Source of the DNA: Patiria pectinifera
Taxonomy: Eukaryota; Echinodermata; Asteroidea; Valvatida; Asterinidae
Assembly (NCBI GenBank): GCA_029964075.1
Contig: CM057144.1
Location: forward strand, 4,425,281-4,489,280
Length of the DNA: 64,000 nt
Reading direction: 5' to 3'
Below are positions 1 to 12,900 of the stretch, in pieces; position 1 is the first letter of the stretch; every line of letters begins with the position of its first letter. The notes beneath the pieces are model-generated. The model was not told the DNA's origin, did no database searches, and worked only from the letters and a program-made list of their open reading frames with translations. Made by a program: the position numbers and the translations under genes.

Positions 1-807
1 GTATTTTTCATGTGTAAATATCTTCAACAGTGGCGTTTTAATTGGCCCAAAAGTGTACGTGTTCTTGTTCCGTAATTGTGGGGACTTACACTCGTCTGTG
101 CAAGGTATTTGTGGGGACCGAAAATGCTGTGGGGACAGCAGAAAGTCCCCATAACTCGGTCCTAATTTCCCTAACAATAAAGAACTTCCCCATAACGCGG
201 TGTATGCCTACCTACCTACACACACATAATGTGCATTTACACACATTCAGAAATGCTGATAACAATGCATGTAGCTGTCAGAGAGTCGGTGGTGTATGGC
301 TTCCATCTTTGTCGTCCGTAACTTGTGAAATCACATCATTACTGACACTCGATGGTACTTGTGTGCACATGCACACTGTACAGTACCGCTTAATTTTAGT
401 TTTCACAAACTGATACCCAAGCACTGCATGCATGCTTTCTGTAACTGGTTTTGTTTTTCAGAAACTGAATCTGCCATCAGTTAAAGGGAATATACATCAT
501 TTTCTTTTGCTGTAATTTTCAGAAATGGATGGAATTGGGGGGTTGGAAATATATAGCAAATATAGTTACACTGACTTTTTTGAGGTTTTGGGTTCGAAAA
601 TGCTATAAAAACCAAGAAAAACAATCATTTTCCTGTAGTCTGGTTCCCTGACTCCATTTAAGAAGAAACAGAGCAGTTTACATATATTGGGGAATTGTAA
701 GGTCAGGGAACCAGTCTAGCTGGCTTGTACCCGTTCATAGGTGTGTAATCGATTGCAAACAAGTGCGATGGTCAACTGGGGCCAGTATTTGAAAAAAAGC
801 CAGTTTT

Positions 808-839
808 TTCCAACGCTGATCGGCTGATCAGCGTTGGAA
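808..839. repeat. Perfect hairpin, 14-bp stem
   Basis: Arms 808-821 (TTCCAACGCTGATC) and 826-839 are exact reverse complements with a 4-bp loop GGCT. It is embedded in repeat-like sequence and is probably the core of a small inverted-repeat element. Confidence 0.7.
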
Positions 840-1084
840 ATTGATACAAAAATACCACTTTTCTTGAAAATTACGGTATACCAGGTGCCATGATTTTACA
901 GGATGCTTTACACTGTCATTCACTAACAGTCCAGCAAGGTATTTAAAAATGATTTGGGAGTTTTATTTTTTGATGTTTGCAAATGTTGTATTTTCCCTTT
1001 AAATGTTTCTGTAACTCCACAAGTACACGGATGAAGTAAATTTGTGTCAAACCTTTCAAAGCCGTCTTCTCTGAATTAAAGGTG

Positions 1085-1255
1085 CCACATGCATGCTTTC
1101 GTGTCAGTTCGTGAAAACCAAAATAATTTATGCAGCATAACTGTACGAAGTGAGAACGCACGCACATATGTGTCAGTTCGTGAAACCAAATTGTTGATTA
1201 CGCGGTGCTCCCGAAGTGCGCACCACATAGTACTTGCGTTTCAGTTCGTGAAAAT
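1085..1255. repeat. TCAGTTCGTGAAAACC repeat family, copy 1
   Basis: The motif appears three times here with conserved flanks containing GTACTTGCG-like text. The same motif on both strands fills 11085-11520, and a diverged copy lies near 395-415. The layout suggests an internally repetitive MITE. Confidence 0.5.
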
Positions 1256-1453
1256 GGTGACGCCATGTAAACGCTCAGATTTTGGCTGAGCCGAACAACT
1301 AACATTCTTTTGTCTACAGCTACCATACCGTTAGTCTCTTTAGCTCATCAATGTCAAGATCTAAACTTGAAGCACAAAAGAGGAGCAATTTTGTGTGTGG
1401 GAAATAAACAGTAATACAAAGATCATTGACATTTCTCAAATTGTTTCTTGTAG

Positions 1454-3983
1454 ATTCTGAAGACATCCGTCCTTTCTCCGCCCTGGGCTCCAAGAGCGAG
1501 GGCATCCTATCAGACCTGAATCTGCAACTGACCGACCCATCAACCTGCAGCGACGAGGCGTTCACCGCGGATTGTAGGCCGGTCTACTACGTGTGTGTCA
1601 AGAGTCAGAACGGTGCAGGGGCATTCAGTGACGTCATCTGTTCCTCACCGATCAGAGTGGTGGAGGAAGATCAGACAGGTGGGTTCAGATGAAGTAAATT
1701 GCCAATTCATGCTTGCAAACTAACGTGAATACACAGTGCATCACAGAATTTTTGCAGCGAAATTTGTGGGATTTGAAATTCGTTCAACTCATAGAGCTAT
1801 ATTAAACTACAAGTGCCCTAACTCTCTGTACAAAGTAAAGCCTGGTGGGTGCATCCATGTTTGTGCACAAACCTTTGGAAAACTCAAAATTCAGTACGGC
1901 TTTTAATTAGTTTGAATATCTGTGTTTGTATTCTGTATACCAGTGCGTTATCAAAGCCTATAGTCCCAAAACCGAAATGCACAATCAGTATTTAAATGAG
2001 TGCTTCAGTTTGCTCTGTGCAAACAACGTTATCGTGTGCGTCATACTCATAGACAACGCGCTTACATTGTTCACATATGTTGTTCTTGCGCATTGCATTT
2101 AGAGTACATTATTCAAAATTCATTCCATCTAATTTCATCTTCCCCAAACACGCACATGAATTCAAAATGCCTGCGCTCGGGACAGCTTCAAAGTATCTCA
2201 GCGGAGAATGAGTAGAAGTGCTCTAGTAATTTAGTACTATGGTTCAACTGCAGTTTCGCAGCGTGACGTCACAAATTTGTGTTTCAACTTTTTCACCCCA
2301 AATTTGCTGTGTGAGCACATCAAGCAATGAAGACAAAGGTCTCTGATTAACACAATTTTAATCGGATGCTGCACCATTAGGTATATTGTATACTACAAGC
2401 TTGAGTTCCATTCCTCCTTGCCTTTGCACAGGGTACGTGACTGACGGCCCAACCATGCTACAAGATATCGATGCACAGCAAGAGAGAACTACCGTCACTG
2501 TCTGGTTTGATGACTTTGAGGTAGGTCGGACTTTGTATTTATAATCACAAGCATTCAAACTGTAAACCAACATTTTGCCGTACAACCTCTTTAAAACGCA
2601 AGATTTTTTACTTTTCTTTTTTCAACTCTGCCTGCACGAATCTGGTTAAAAACCTCACACAAATGTAATTGAGAAGGGAATATAATGCCAAGAAACACTC
2701 ACAGCAAAATTTGCCATGGTGAAAATGTGATCAACTTTTGCTAAATTCGCACAACAAATTCATTTTGACTGCACTGGCTTTAGTGCTGATGAGTGTGAAC
2801 CAACCTTTAATTGACCATTTCCCTGAACTTTATGACTGCATAAATGTGCTTATTGTACAAATGTCATTGTGAAGGGAACGTTATGCCACGTGAAATTCAC
2901 CAAGTTGAATTTACTGAAATTTGGACGGTGAGATTTACCAAGTTGAATTAACTTGTATGAAATTTGCTCCCCAAAATCTTGCCTGATGTCAGGAAATTCA
3001 CTTTTGGCTTTCACGCTGAGCGTGAACGAACCATAGAGAATAATTGAACAGTTCACCTGAACCTTATTACTGTCTTCCAATACAGAGTGAGTTGCATGGC
3101 ATATCTCACTATGAATGGGCAGTGGGTACAACCCCTGGGGGTGAGGATATACAACCTTTGACCTCAGATGGCATAGTGCCTGGCGGTGATGAAGGGGAAC
3201 CAGGTAAAGTATATTAATTTGCACCATTTAAAATCCATACATGTATAGATTTCAACAACTTTATTGTTGACCCATGTGGTATACAGACGCACTACATTTT
3301 CCGTGTTCCATGAGCGCAAGTGGGATAACAAATTTATCGTCAAGCAAACTTCACGCATAGTAAAGATGATACATGTACACTATAAAAAATTTTGAGCGAC
3401 TTATCCTATTATACTTTCATGCAATAGGAATGGTGCACGCATCTAACATAACGTAATATGCAGAGTGCAATATGAACCATGGTATAAGGTATAATACCTC
3501 ACTGTTGTTTGTCGTGGATCGACCAATCGGGATCAAGGATTCAAGTTTGCTTGAAGATAATTCTCCTGCTCACGTGTTAAAGATTAAATCATTTTTATAG
3601 AGTTTTGCAGCAGAAAATGATTATTAGTGAGTTATTTGCAAAACAAAGGAAAAATTAAGAACCAGCCCCAATCAAATTTCTTATTCATGACACTCTTCTT
3701 TTTGCTAATGAGCAACTTTTTCTGCTTTGCTGCATCGCAAAATTAATTTTGAAGTTAACGTTGTCTTGTTTTCTAATTTTTTGTTTTCTTAGGAATGGCC
3801 GCCAAGGGCAAGGCCCAGTCCCCTCTGCCCCTCCAGCATGGAGTGACTTACTACAGCACACTACGAGCCATCACCAATGCAGACAATGTCTTAGAATCCA
3901 CCTCCAACGGCTTCACAGTGGACATCACTCCACCAGAGATTATGATCACTGACCTGGGCCAGTATGATGCAAGCGTGGACCTG
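1454..3983 (+). CDS. Receptor exons 1-4: FN3-like modules
   Basis: Exons 1454-1678, 2432-2520, 3086-3203 and 3793-3983 (residues 1-208). They encode beta-strand-like text with recurring module landmarks: YYVCVKSQNGAG in exon 1, WFDDFE in exon 2, HYEWAVGTTPGG in exon 3, and a D-I-T-P-P linker in exon 4. The pattern of a Trp strand, an acidic turn, H/K-Y, then G-T-x-P-G-G and a closing Y-Y/A-x-N-x-x-G strand recurs throughout the ectodomain and resembles fibronectin type III folds. Acceptors have clear pyrimidine tracts. No further exon was found in 1-1453. Confidence 0.88.
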
Positions 3984-6900
3984 GTGAGTAGATACTGCCT
4001 GTTTTTCACTTTACGCTCGCGGTGTGGCCTAGACAATAGCATAACGCTGTGATTTGGGATGATTAAAAAAGCATAACGCTGTGATTTGGGATGATTATGC
4101 CAATAGTTGATACAGTTTGACATGTATGAATCTGTCATACTCATACTTAATCTGAGCTGCTCACCTTTGGTGAGGTAGGTCTATCAGGTATTAAAAAAAA
4201 TAATTTATGTCTCACTCATGTTTTAATAATCCTTCATAAATACCTGAGATAGTTTACCAATTCCCATTGGTTGAACTTGAAGCCCGTCAATCTGGTGGTA
4301 TTAAACCACCGCGCACCAATTTCCAAATAAGGAGATTATTTGGAAATTGGTGCGCGGCGCTTACTACGCGTTGTGGCGTAATGTGTTTGTTTTAATTCAA
4401 TTCTAATTTTCTGATATATTTAGAGAAATTGTTTCTTTTTTAGGGTTGACTGGTAATTTGCAGTTTTCTCTTATTTTTGGTTTGAAAATATATTCAGTAA
4501 CCATTACTTGAAGTAATCCGGTGCTGTCCTCGGTTCATGTCATCAATATCTACATCCACACTGGTCCTTAAAGCTATAGTCCATCATTTGTAATTAGTGC
4601 ATTTTGTTCGTTTGAAGCAACAAAAGTGTTCAAAATCTAATGAAGGATACTGAGCAACTTACTTGATGAAGTTTCAGCTCAGCTTCAGCTCCATATTCCG
4701 AGAAAAACAGCATTCTAGGATCTCAATTTAAAATCAAAAGTTGCTAAATCATGTTTCGAATTGTTTTGAATTGCAGCTTTACGCGATGTTGCGCACTGAT
4801 CCAACGAATTATAGCAACCGCGCGTGCCTGTGCTTCGTTAAGAAGCACCGTTGGAAATGCCTTCTTTCGTTGATTTCTTCAAAATGAGAGCTTGCCAGAA
4901 AGGATAATTTCACAGGGAGTTTAGTCCCCTTACTATCTTTCAACCAGTATGTTTTTCAACAATAATTAAGCCGGTTACTTTTTTGGATAGCTGCAAATGA
5001 TGGACTCGGGCTTTAAACCTTGCAGCGTAACTGACCTGTGGAATAATATTCTGTGTTTAATTTACAGAGCCTAGAGGGTGGTAGAGTCCTGTATCAACCC
5101 AACACAGACTCCATCGATGGCACATGGGATGCTACAGATGGAGAGAGTCAGATTACTGCTACCTATTTCTCCATGGGCCAGTATCCAGGAGGAAGCGATG
5201 TGTATCCAGTCACACCAACCAACAAATCCTACATTCCATTAGCGCTGATAACTCCTACAGATATAGGTATGGTGCGACTAATTTAGAATTTCTTGTTGGT
5301 CTAGAATAGTGACGTTGATATTTTGTGGAGTTTCCACAGCCTGTCCAACTGACTTGCTGTGTAGAATGTGTGTTAATTTAGTATCATGGGTCTCTTACTA
5401 GTTCGTTGACTCCCTGCTTGGCTGTCGGACATTGTTTCACAGTCCGTTCATGAATTGTAGATTGCGCTTAATTGTGACCACTTTCAAGAGCTCCTCGGGA
5501 CACACCATATAATATATAATATATAATAAAAATCGGCATTTAAGAATGCTCTTATTAGTAAACTAAATCACAGCGCTTACAGTATTATTATTACCCCTGA
5601 TCATTGGGCCAATTAAACATTTCAAATACCATCTCAGCTCCCTGGGGAGTATCCGGTTCGTAAGTGTGACGTCATCTCAACTTAGCCATGATGGTGTAGC
5701 ATGGCACCAATGGAACCGGAAGTTAACGCAACTTGAGTGTTTATCCAATGGGCGCTCGTAATCAGTGGTGCGTGCGCGTGTATGACGAAGTCACTTACGA
5801 ACCGGATACAGCTCGATGCTGCCTGTTAGGCGCAAGCAAGCTTATTCAATCACAATAACCATCTCTGCCCTCACAGGTACCAACTTACTCCTGGGTGGAG
5901 AGAAGCAATGAGTGACAAAGTGCCTTGCTCAAAAGCACACACACCATGACCCCGGCTGGACTCGAACCCACAACCCGCAGCTTTACCCACAGACCACAAA
6001 TTCAGTGCCCTTAACCACGAGGCCACAGCACTCCACAATGCACGTGTGCATACTGGTTCGCGCATGCACTGCACGAAGTACACGTGACTAATTTTTATCC
6101 AAATGTGCACAAACCCATTGCGAGTTTGCTTGAGCATACAATGTACAAGCGATTGTCCCCCATGGTCTCCCACAACTCTCTTTGTTACCATTGAGGGGGC
6201 TTTGTTCATAAGGGGTAGGGAGTCCACAAATCAATCACAGTTATTAAGGTCAAAATGGGAATGAACGGTGACGAAGGAATGCCTTTGTCACAATAAAGTA
6301 GCTTGTAACTTGATCTGAAGCTGAAGGACTTGTGAAAACTCGTGAAGATGGACAGCTCCTCTAACCACCCTTGTTTTCTCGTCACCAGGGATGCCCAATA
6401 TTCTCACTGTACGCGCAATCAACAGCGTTGGGCTGAAGCGGACTGTTTATACCACCAGTATGACTGCTGACAACACGCCGCCTAGTGTTGGTCAGGTATG
6501 TATATCTATGTTACAGAACATCATTGCCAAATGCTGGTCATTTTATTATTTCCTTTTACTGTAAGCGGTATGGTAACATTTTTTATTCGTAGTGTATATC
6601 TTTATCGTGTCCTAAACTGAAACCAGTTGGGGTATGTGATGTAGGAGATTATGACCGTAGAGTCTAGAGATGGAGCTACCCTCAGACTCATTTTTGTCAA
6701 CATTTTCTGTTGGTTTCCTTCGTAGGTCCAGTGCCCTGCCTTCATCCAAGCCAACAGTGCCGTGTTGTGTAGCTGGTCTGATTTCCTGGATGCCGAGTCG
6801 GGCATTGGCCACTACCGCATGTCTGTTGGCACAGCACAGGGTCTTAATGATGTCTTCCTATCCGGTGACCTGCCCGGGTATCTTTCTCACTACAGCATCA

Positions 6901-9900
6901 AAGGTTGGTTATTCAACAAACTTAATACGGCTGGGAATAACACAGCTATGGACAATGGCTTCAGTCACTTGCATGGGCTTGTATTGCCAGTCGTGGCCAA
7001 GTAATTTGGACACAGTCTTATAGTTTGCATTCAGTTTCAGTCTTAGGATGTGAAAGCATCATTACATAGTGTTAATAGTCGGTATTCAAAACACTCAGCT
7101 TGACAGGACGGCAGAGCTTGTGCCAGATACTTTCTCTGCACTTAAACAGTAGATTCTTTGGCTGTCTAAACATCAACTTTTTTGGGGGGAGTTGTTAGCT
7201 TTTAACCTTTTAACATCTATAATGTAAAGAAGGAAACTTTAACAAGAATATTTGTCTGAAGTAAGGTTAATTTTGTTTAAAATGTGTAACGTTGAACAAA
7301 GAAATTGACTGAAGCGGGCTTTGAACCTGCAACCGTTTGATTGCCGTCCAAGTGCACTACCAACTGAGCTATCTACTCTGTGTTGCCGGTTCCCATTTTG
7401 TTGATGTCTGTGTTCATGAAGTTAGGTTACCGAATATCTTTGTAGCAACTGTTTTATGGCATTACACATTTACACTTACAAACCTTTTACTGTGTTGCCT
7501 CAATCCTCACGCTGCATGATGGCATGATTTTTTGCAATTTTTAAATTGGAATATCCACAAACTATATAGACCCTTTGCGTGACCACCTGTCATAAGAATC
7601 TCTCTAAATCTCTTTGAGGGGGTACCTAGAAGTCCATACTTCAGTGGCCCAAAGTTCATTGCAGAAATATAACTTTGTACTTTGCAGATCTGAATCTGAT
7701 TCACAACAAAGTCTACTATGTCACTGTGGAGGCCTTCAATGCTGTCAACCAAAGCACAATGGCATTCTCTGGTCCTATTGAGATTGATGATACACCTCCA
7801 TCATACGGCCTTGTAGTGGAGCTGTCTGGTGTGTACAGCTACAACTTCAGTGATCCTATCGACCTGCCAGAATGGGACTGCACAAACCATGAGGAATGCT
7901 TGAGCTTGGACGGAGAGTGTCTGGAATCAATTACCCAGCTGCAGATCCTGTGGCAGCCGTTCACCGACGAAGACACCAAGATCACCAAGTATGAGGTTGC
8001 CCTGGGCACCACACCAGGAGGGTCTCAGATCAAACCTTTCTACGAGGTGTCCAAGGACCAGACTTCGGAGCTTATCACCAACATTGATCTGAGTAGCATC
8101 CGTAGGGTCTACGCTACAGTAAGAGGCTACAACGAAGCCGGCCTGACCAGCACTGCCGTGTCCAATGGCATCTACGTCAGCCGGTTCAGTGCTGGACTTC
8201 AACCTCTCAGACCATTCGAAATCAAAGATGGAATCACCGATGTAGACTTGGAAGACTCAGACTTCCAGACCTCGCTGCATGAGATGAGTGCATCCTGGGA
8301 TTTCAGCGGGGATCCGTGTCCAATGAAGAAGTACGAGTGGGCCATCTATAGAATCGATGAGCAAGAAATTCAGCCACTGACTGATGTTGGAGGTAATACA
8401 AAAGTTTCTTCATGTTGAATCACTTTCCAGGGAGGCTTCATGTCATTTTCATTCATTGTATAGGCTAATCCATCAAACGCAATCTGAACAGGTAGAACTA
8501 CACTCATCACATGTCAAACACAGTCTTGAAGTTGAGGTGTGCATACATTTTGCAACCCTGCTTACCTAAGGAGCATTAAATGCAGGCGCAACCTTTGCTG
8601 TTTTAACATGGCACCTCCTCAGTTATAGCTTCTATTCATAAAATACCTCAGACAGTTTACCCATTCCCATTGGTCGAGAGCCAGTCACGTGGCCAGTCTT
8701 AAACAGATGATAAATACATATGGCTTGCTTGTCTTAAACACTTTTCCAGTGTCATATGAGATTTGGACTCCCAAGAAATCCAGTGCCTTTTATCATTAAT
8801 TGGTTGAACGTTCACAATCCTCACGTTACATAAGGCATGCACAATATTACCAGTGAGTCAGTATTTCATAGTCCTAAATTAACAACGTGCTCACCACTGC
8901 TGCATTTGCGCATCATCACTTGTTTTGACTTTTGGACGAAAAGTTTAGATTCTTACCGAAAAGGTATTTATGGATGGGAATAAATATGTGCTTGGTTGGT
9001 ATTAAACACTATGTTTAAGACTGGTTGGAGTCTGGAATGCTGATAGATACCCTCGGCGAATTCCAGATTCCAACCAGTCTTAAGCGTAGTGTTTAACACC
9101 TCCCAAACACACATTGATTCCCTTATTAAAAGTTTATTTTCATGTTCAATGTTTCTCAATGTTATAAATCATACTCCAATCCATAAAACAAACAGACAAT
9201 ATCCTATTCTCTACATATATTTTCTGACAGTTAGTGTGGATTGTCGTGACTGTACTTACAATGCAACTTCTTGTTGACATAAGAGATGCTAATTGGACAA
9301 AGCTATGATGGTTGCTCACTTCCTGTGTACCTTGTAAACCTTGCAAATCTTTGTAAACCTATTCAACACAACTATCTGATTCATTGAGTTCACAGTTTTT
9401 AACTAATTCTGGTATTCTTCAAATTGATAAAACAGAGCAGACATCAGACTCCAACACGGACGTCAAAATGACAGACGGTGAAACCTACTACACCGTGGTT
9501 CGTGCTACCAACGCCCTGGGCCTGGCCGTCACGGTCCGATCTGATGGAATCACCGTCAAGCGTGATCCCTTGATACCTGGCCAGGTCTATGATGGCCTCC
9601 TAGTGGGCTTTGATCTGACTTACCAGAAGGAGACTGATAGCATATCGGCAAGCTGGAAGGGCTTTGGTGAGGGGACACAACCCAAGGAATCTGTGGAGCA
9701 TACAGGTTTGTTGGCCAGGCTTATTTTTTTGTCTTCCATGAAATGAAATCAGTGATGTGCTGCATTTCATGAAAAGGGACTCAGTATTTTTTTCCCTTCA
9801 CTGGTGTCTTTTTATAGACACTCTTTACTCAGTGTTGTCCCAGCTTTTCAAGAAGAAATAAACAAGTTCACTTGGGTGGGACTCGAACGCACGACCTCCT

Positions 9901-12900
9901 GCTTGCCAATGCAGGCATCTTACCACTCGACCACCGAGCTTGTCAGGGTCGGTTACAAACGGGATAGCTAAACACAACTTACAAAAACCCAATTTCTGCT
10001 AACCATGGAATTTTGAGCACCATTCTCTGTTTACAGGGCTGGTGCAGAAATTCTTCTCTTACCCTGTAAGCATGCCAAAATTTCCTCATGCCAAAATTTC
10101 CTCAAAAAGCTGTAAAATATGATTGCTGTATTCAGCACATTTTTTTAAAAACTTTAATTAATAAAAATTCTTTGCCGACAATAATCAGAGCCATGAAATT
10201 GGGTCCAGAGCTTTTGCTTTTTGTTACTGTTTGTAAAATATAAATCTAAATTATTGAGCTGAAGTTGAATCTTGTTGTCTGGTTCCGAATCTAAGTCTTT
10301 AACATGTCATTATCCTGTCTGAATCTAACTTAGCCATGATGACTATATTTCAAACCCATTTTGTATTCAGTGAAAGTGCATTTTTATTTGGATGCAAATC
10401 CAAGCTTGGACTTGTGGTTGCACATTATTTGTATGCTTGTTTCTCCCAAACATAAGGCAATGATGAAGTTACCAAAGATCAAACCACCCAGCAAACTGTG
10501 GATTACTACGAGGCAGCCGTTGGTACCGATCGCCGCTACCCCAAGACCAGAGACAACGTGGTGCCCTTCACCAACGTCGGTCAGAACACAACGGTCACCT
10601 TCACCAATCTTGACCTCACCGCCCTAGACTCTACATACTACGTGACGGTCAGGGGACACAGCGCTAGTTTCTCCACGGCAGAGGTGACATCAACTGGGAT
10701 CAATGTTGGTGTGGACAGCAAGGTCGTTGGTACATATCTACCCATTCCATGTCTTTCTTTCCAATATCAACATGAAATTGCATACCAGGAAATCTCTACT
10801 TGAGGCATTGGAATCAGTTTACAAAAATAGTTCAATCTCTGCAAATGGACCGTGTGCATGTACAGTACAGTACACACTTTGTGAACACTCCTGAGAGTGG
10901 TTATGCAGGAACCACTGTACTGGTTTGCATGAATGTACATATGACTTTTATTTTAGTCTAAATGTGGACAAACACAGAGTGTCTTCATGTGAGTGCAAGG
11001 CATACAGTAATTAGTGTTTGAGACTCTGCACTACTCTCTTTTCGTCATCATTGAGGAGATTCTTGTGCACATATAGTACATCGTCACTGTTTTCACGAAC
11101 TGATCATGACACCTACACACTGTGTGTTTTCAGTTCGTGAAAACCTCGTAATCAACAATTTTGGTTTCACAAACTGACACGTGGGTGTGTGCGTACAATG
11201 ACACGTAATAGAAAACTTTGGTGTTCACGAACTGAAATGCAAGCATGTGGCGGAAATACAATTTGGAGAAAAATGCTTTAATTGAAAGGTTTGACACAAA
11301 TTTTCTCTATCCTTATACTTGTGGTGTTACAGAAACATATAATTAAAAACTTTTTAACTGGTGAAATTATGACGGGTTTTAGTTTGTGAAAATGAAAATG
11401 TACGGATGAGCGCATGTAGTACTTGGGTGTCAGTTCGTGAAAACCAAAATTACGCAGTTCAGTAAAGTATGCACACGTGCTGCGCACTCACGCACCACCG
11501 AGTGTCAGTTCGTGGTGTCGGTAACGATATATCCTGTGGTTAAAATCAACTATCGAGTCACCTCTGCAAGAAGAATATTTTGTGCTTCATATAGGCAGTC
11601 TCCAAGCTGTACTTTCCAGATCGTTTAGCAAGACTCCAATATTTCTATTGCCCAGTGTAGATGCAATGTTTCCAGCGACCTTGTTTGCTGCTAACTTTGT
11701 GCATGTATATTGGGTAGCCAATACCTAAGTGAGCTGATGTTTCAAGTTCAAAAATGTCTACAGATTTATTTAAACCTATTGTATTGTTTGTTTCTCTTAG
11801 TAACTGAGGTTGATATTCCAGACTTCGTGAATTCCCTAACTGAGGTGCAACTCAACTGGGACAAATTTGAGTCCACCTTCCCCATCCTGCTCTATTACAT
11901 CGGCCTGGGCAAACCCTCCCCTGCCTCCATCCCACCTGAAGACATGGACTGCCTGGATATGCTGTTGGGGACGGCGCAGTCCCAGGCTACCTTCAGTGAG
12001 AAGCCCATGTATTTTGTGGGCAAGGACACCTTTGTGGAGGTCAAGGGCCTGAATCTGACACAGAAAGGATCCTACTATGTCACTGTTGTGGGTGAGTAAT
12101 GAACAGTCTTATGGCCAAAAAACCTCTCAAATAAGGCAGAATTCAATCGCTGGACACTTTTTGACATATTCATTGCAACAAAAAAGTGTATCAGAATTTT
12201 AAAACGCTGGCTGGTTCGGTTTCCAAAGCAAAAACCTTATTGTGACATTATTACCCATTTCTGTACTTTCAGGGATGAATGAAGCAGGTCAGTGTAACTC
12301 CTCTACCAGTCACTTCTCTGTGGATATCACTCCACCCGTTGAGGGTCGACTGCGTGCCGGACCGTTCTATGGCATGGTAAGTGCTTGTTGGAACAATGTA
12401 GTGTATTTATAAGGTTGAATTTTGCGTCGGGGTGATGTAAATCAAATTAGGTTTTGCCCTTCACCGACGTGTTAACACCGTATACTCAGTGTGTTACCTC
12501 CCGAGTGAAAGTTGGAAAATTTCACTCGGGTAGGACTCGAACCCATGACCTACTGCTCTTACCACTTCAGCCTGTGACATAAACGGACAGCATTGAGTCA
12601 ATCCCATTGGTATGGCTGTGTCCTGGTCCAGTCTTCCACTCACATTGTACACTCATCAGAGCATTGTAACTCCTCCATTTCTTTTCACTCCCTGCAGCCT
12701 GTGACATACACAGACAGCATCGACTCAATCCCATTGGTGTGGGAGGATTACAGGGACGATGAAAGTGGAATCAAATCATTCAACATACGTCTCGTGCAAG
12801 CTGAGTCATGTGATGTCGAAGATGACAACAACCTGCCACCGGTACCTGGTCAAGACTGGCTGGTGCTCGGCCCAGATATTGGAGATTTCACATTTGTGGA

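Larger units (their letters stand above)
1..1453. repeat. Intron or upstream region: repeat families, no exon found
   Basis: Holds a 'tggggaccaaa' repeat unit near 105-215 that recurs as two tandem copies at 27188-27420 on the opposite strand. Also a perfect 14-bp-stem hairpin at 808-839, and several copies of a TCAGTTCGTGAAAACC motif at 1085-1255 that recur at 11085-11520. No coding exon is supported here. Confidence 0.55.

Noticed and set aside
5871-6227. 118-codon minus-strand frame
   Set aside because: Lies within SINE type B and its flank; no homology or splice context.
7300-7385. tRNA gene on the minus strand
   Set aside because: A and B boxes are present but the acceptor stem does not pair; similar heads elsewhere belong to SINEs.
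9835-9955. tRNA gene on the minus strand
   Set aside because: Same reason: tRNA-like head of a SINE with a diverged second copy at 12475.
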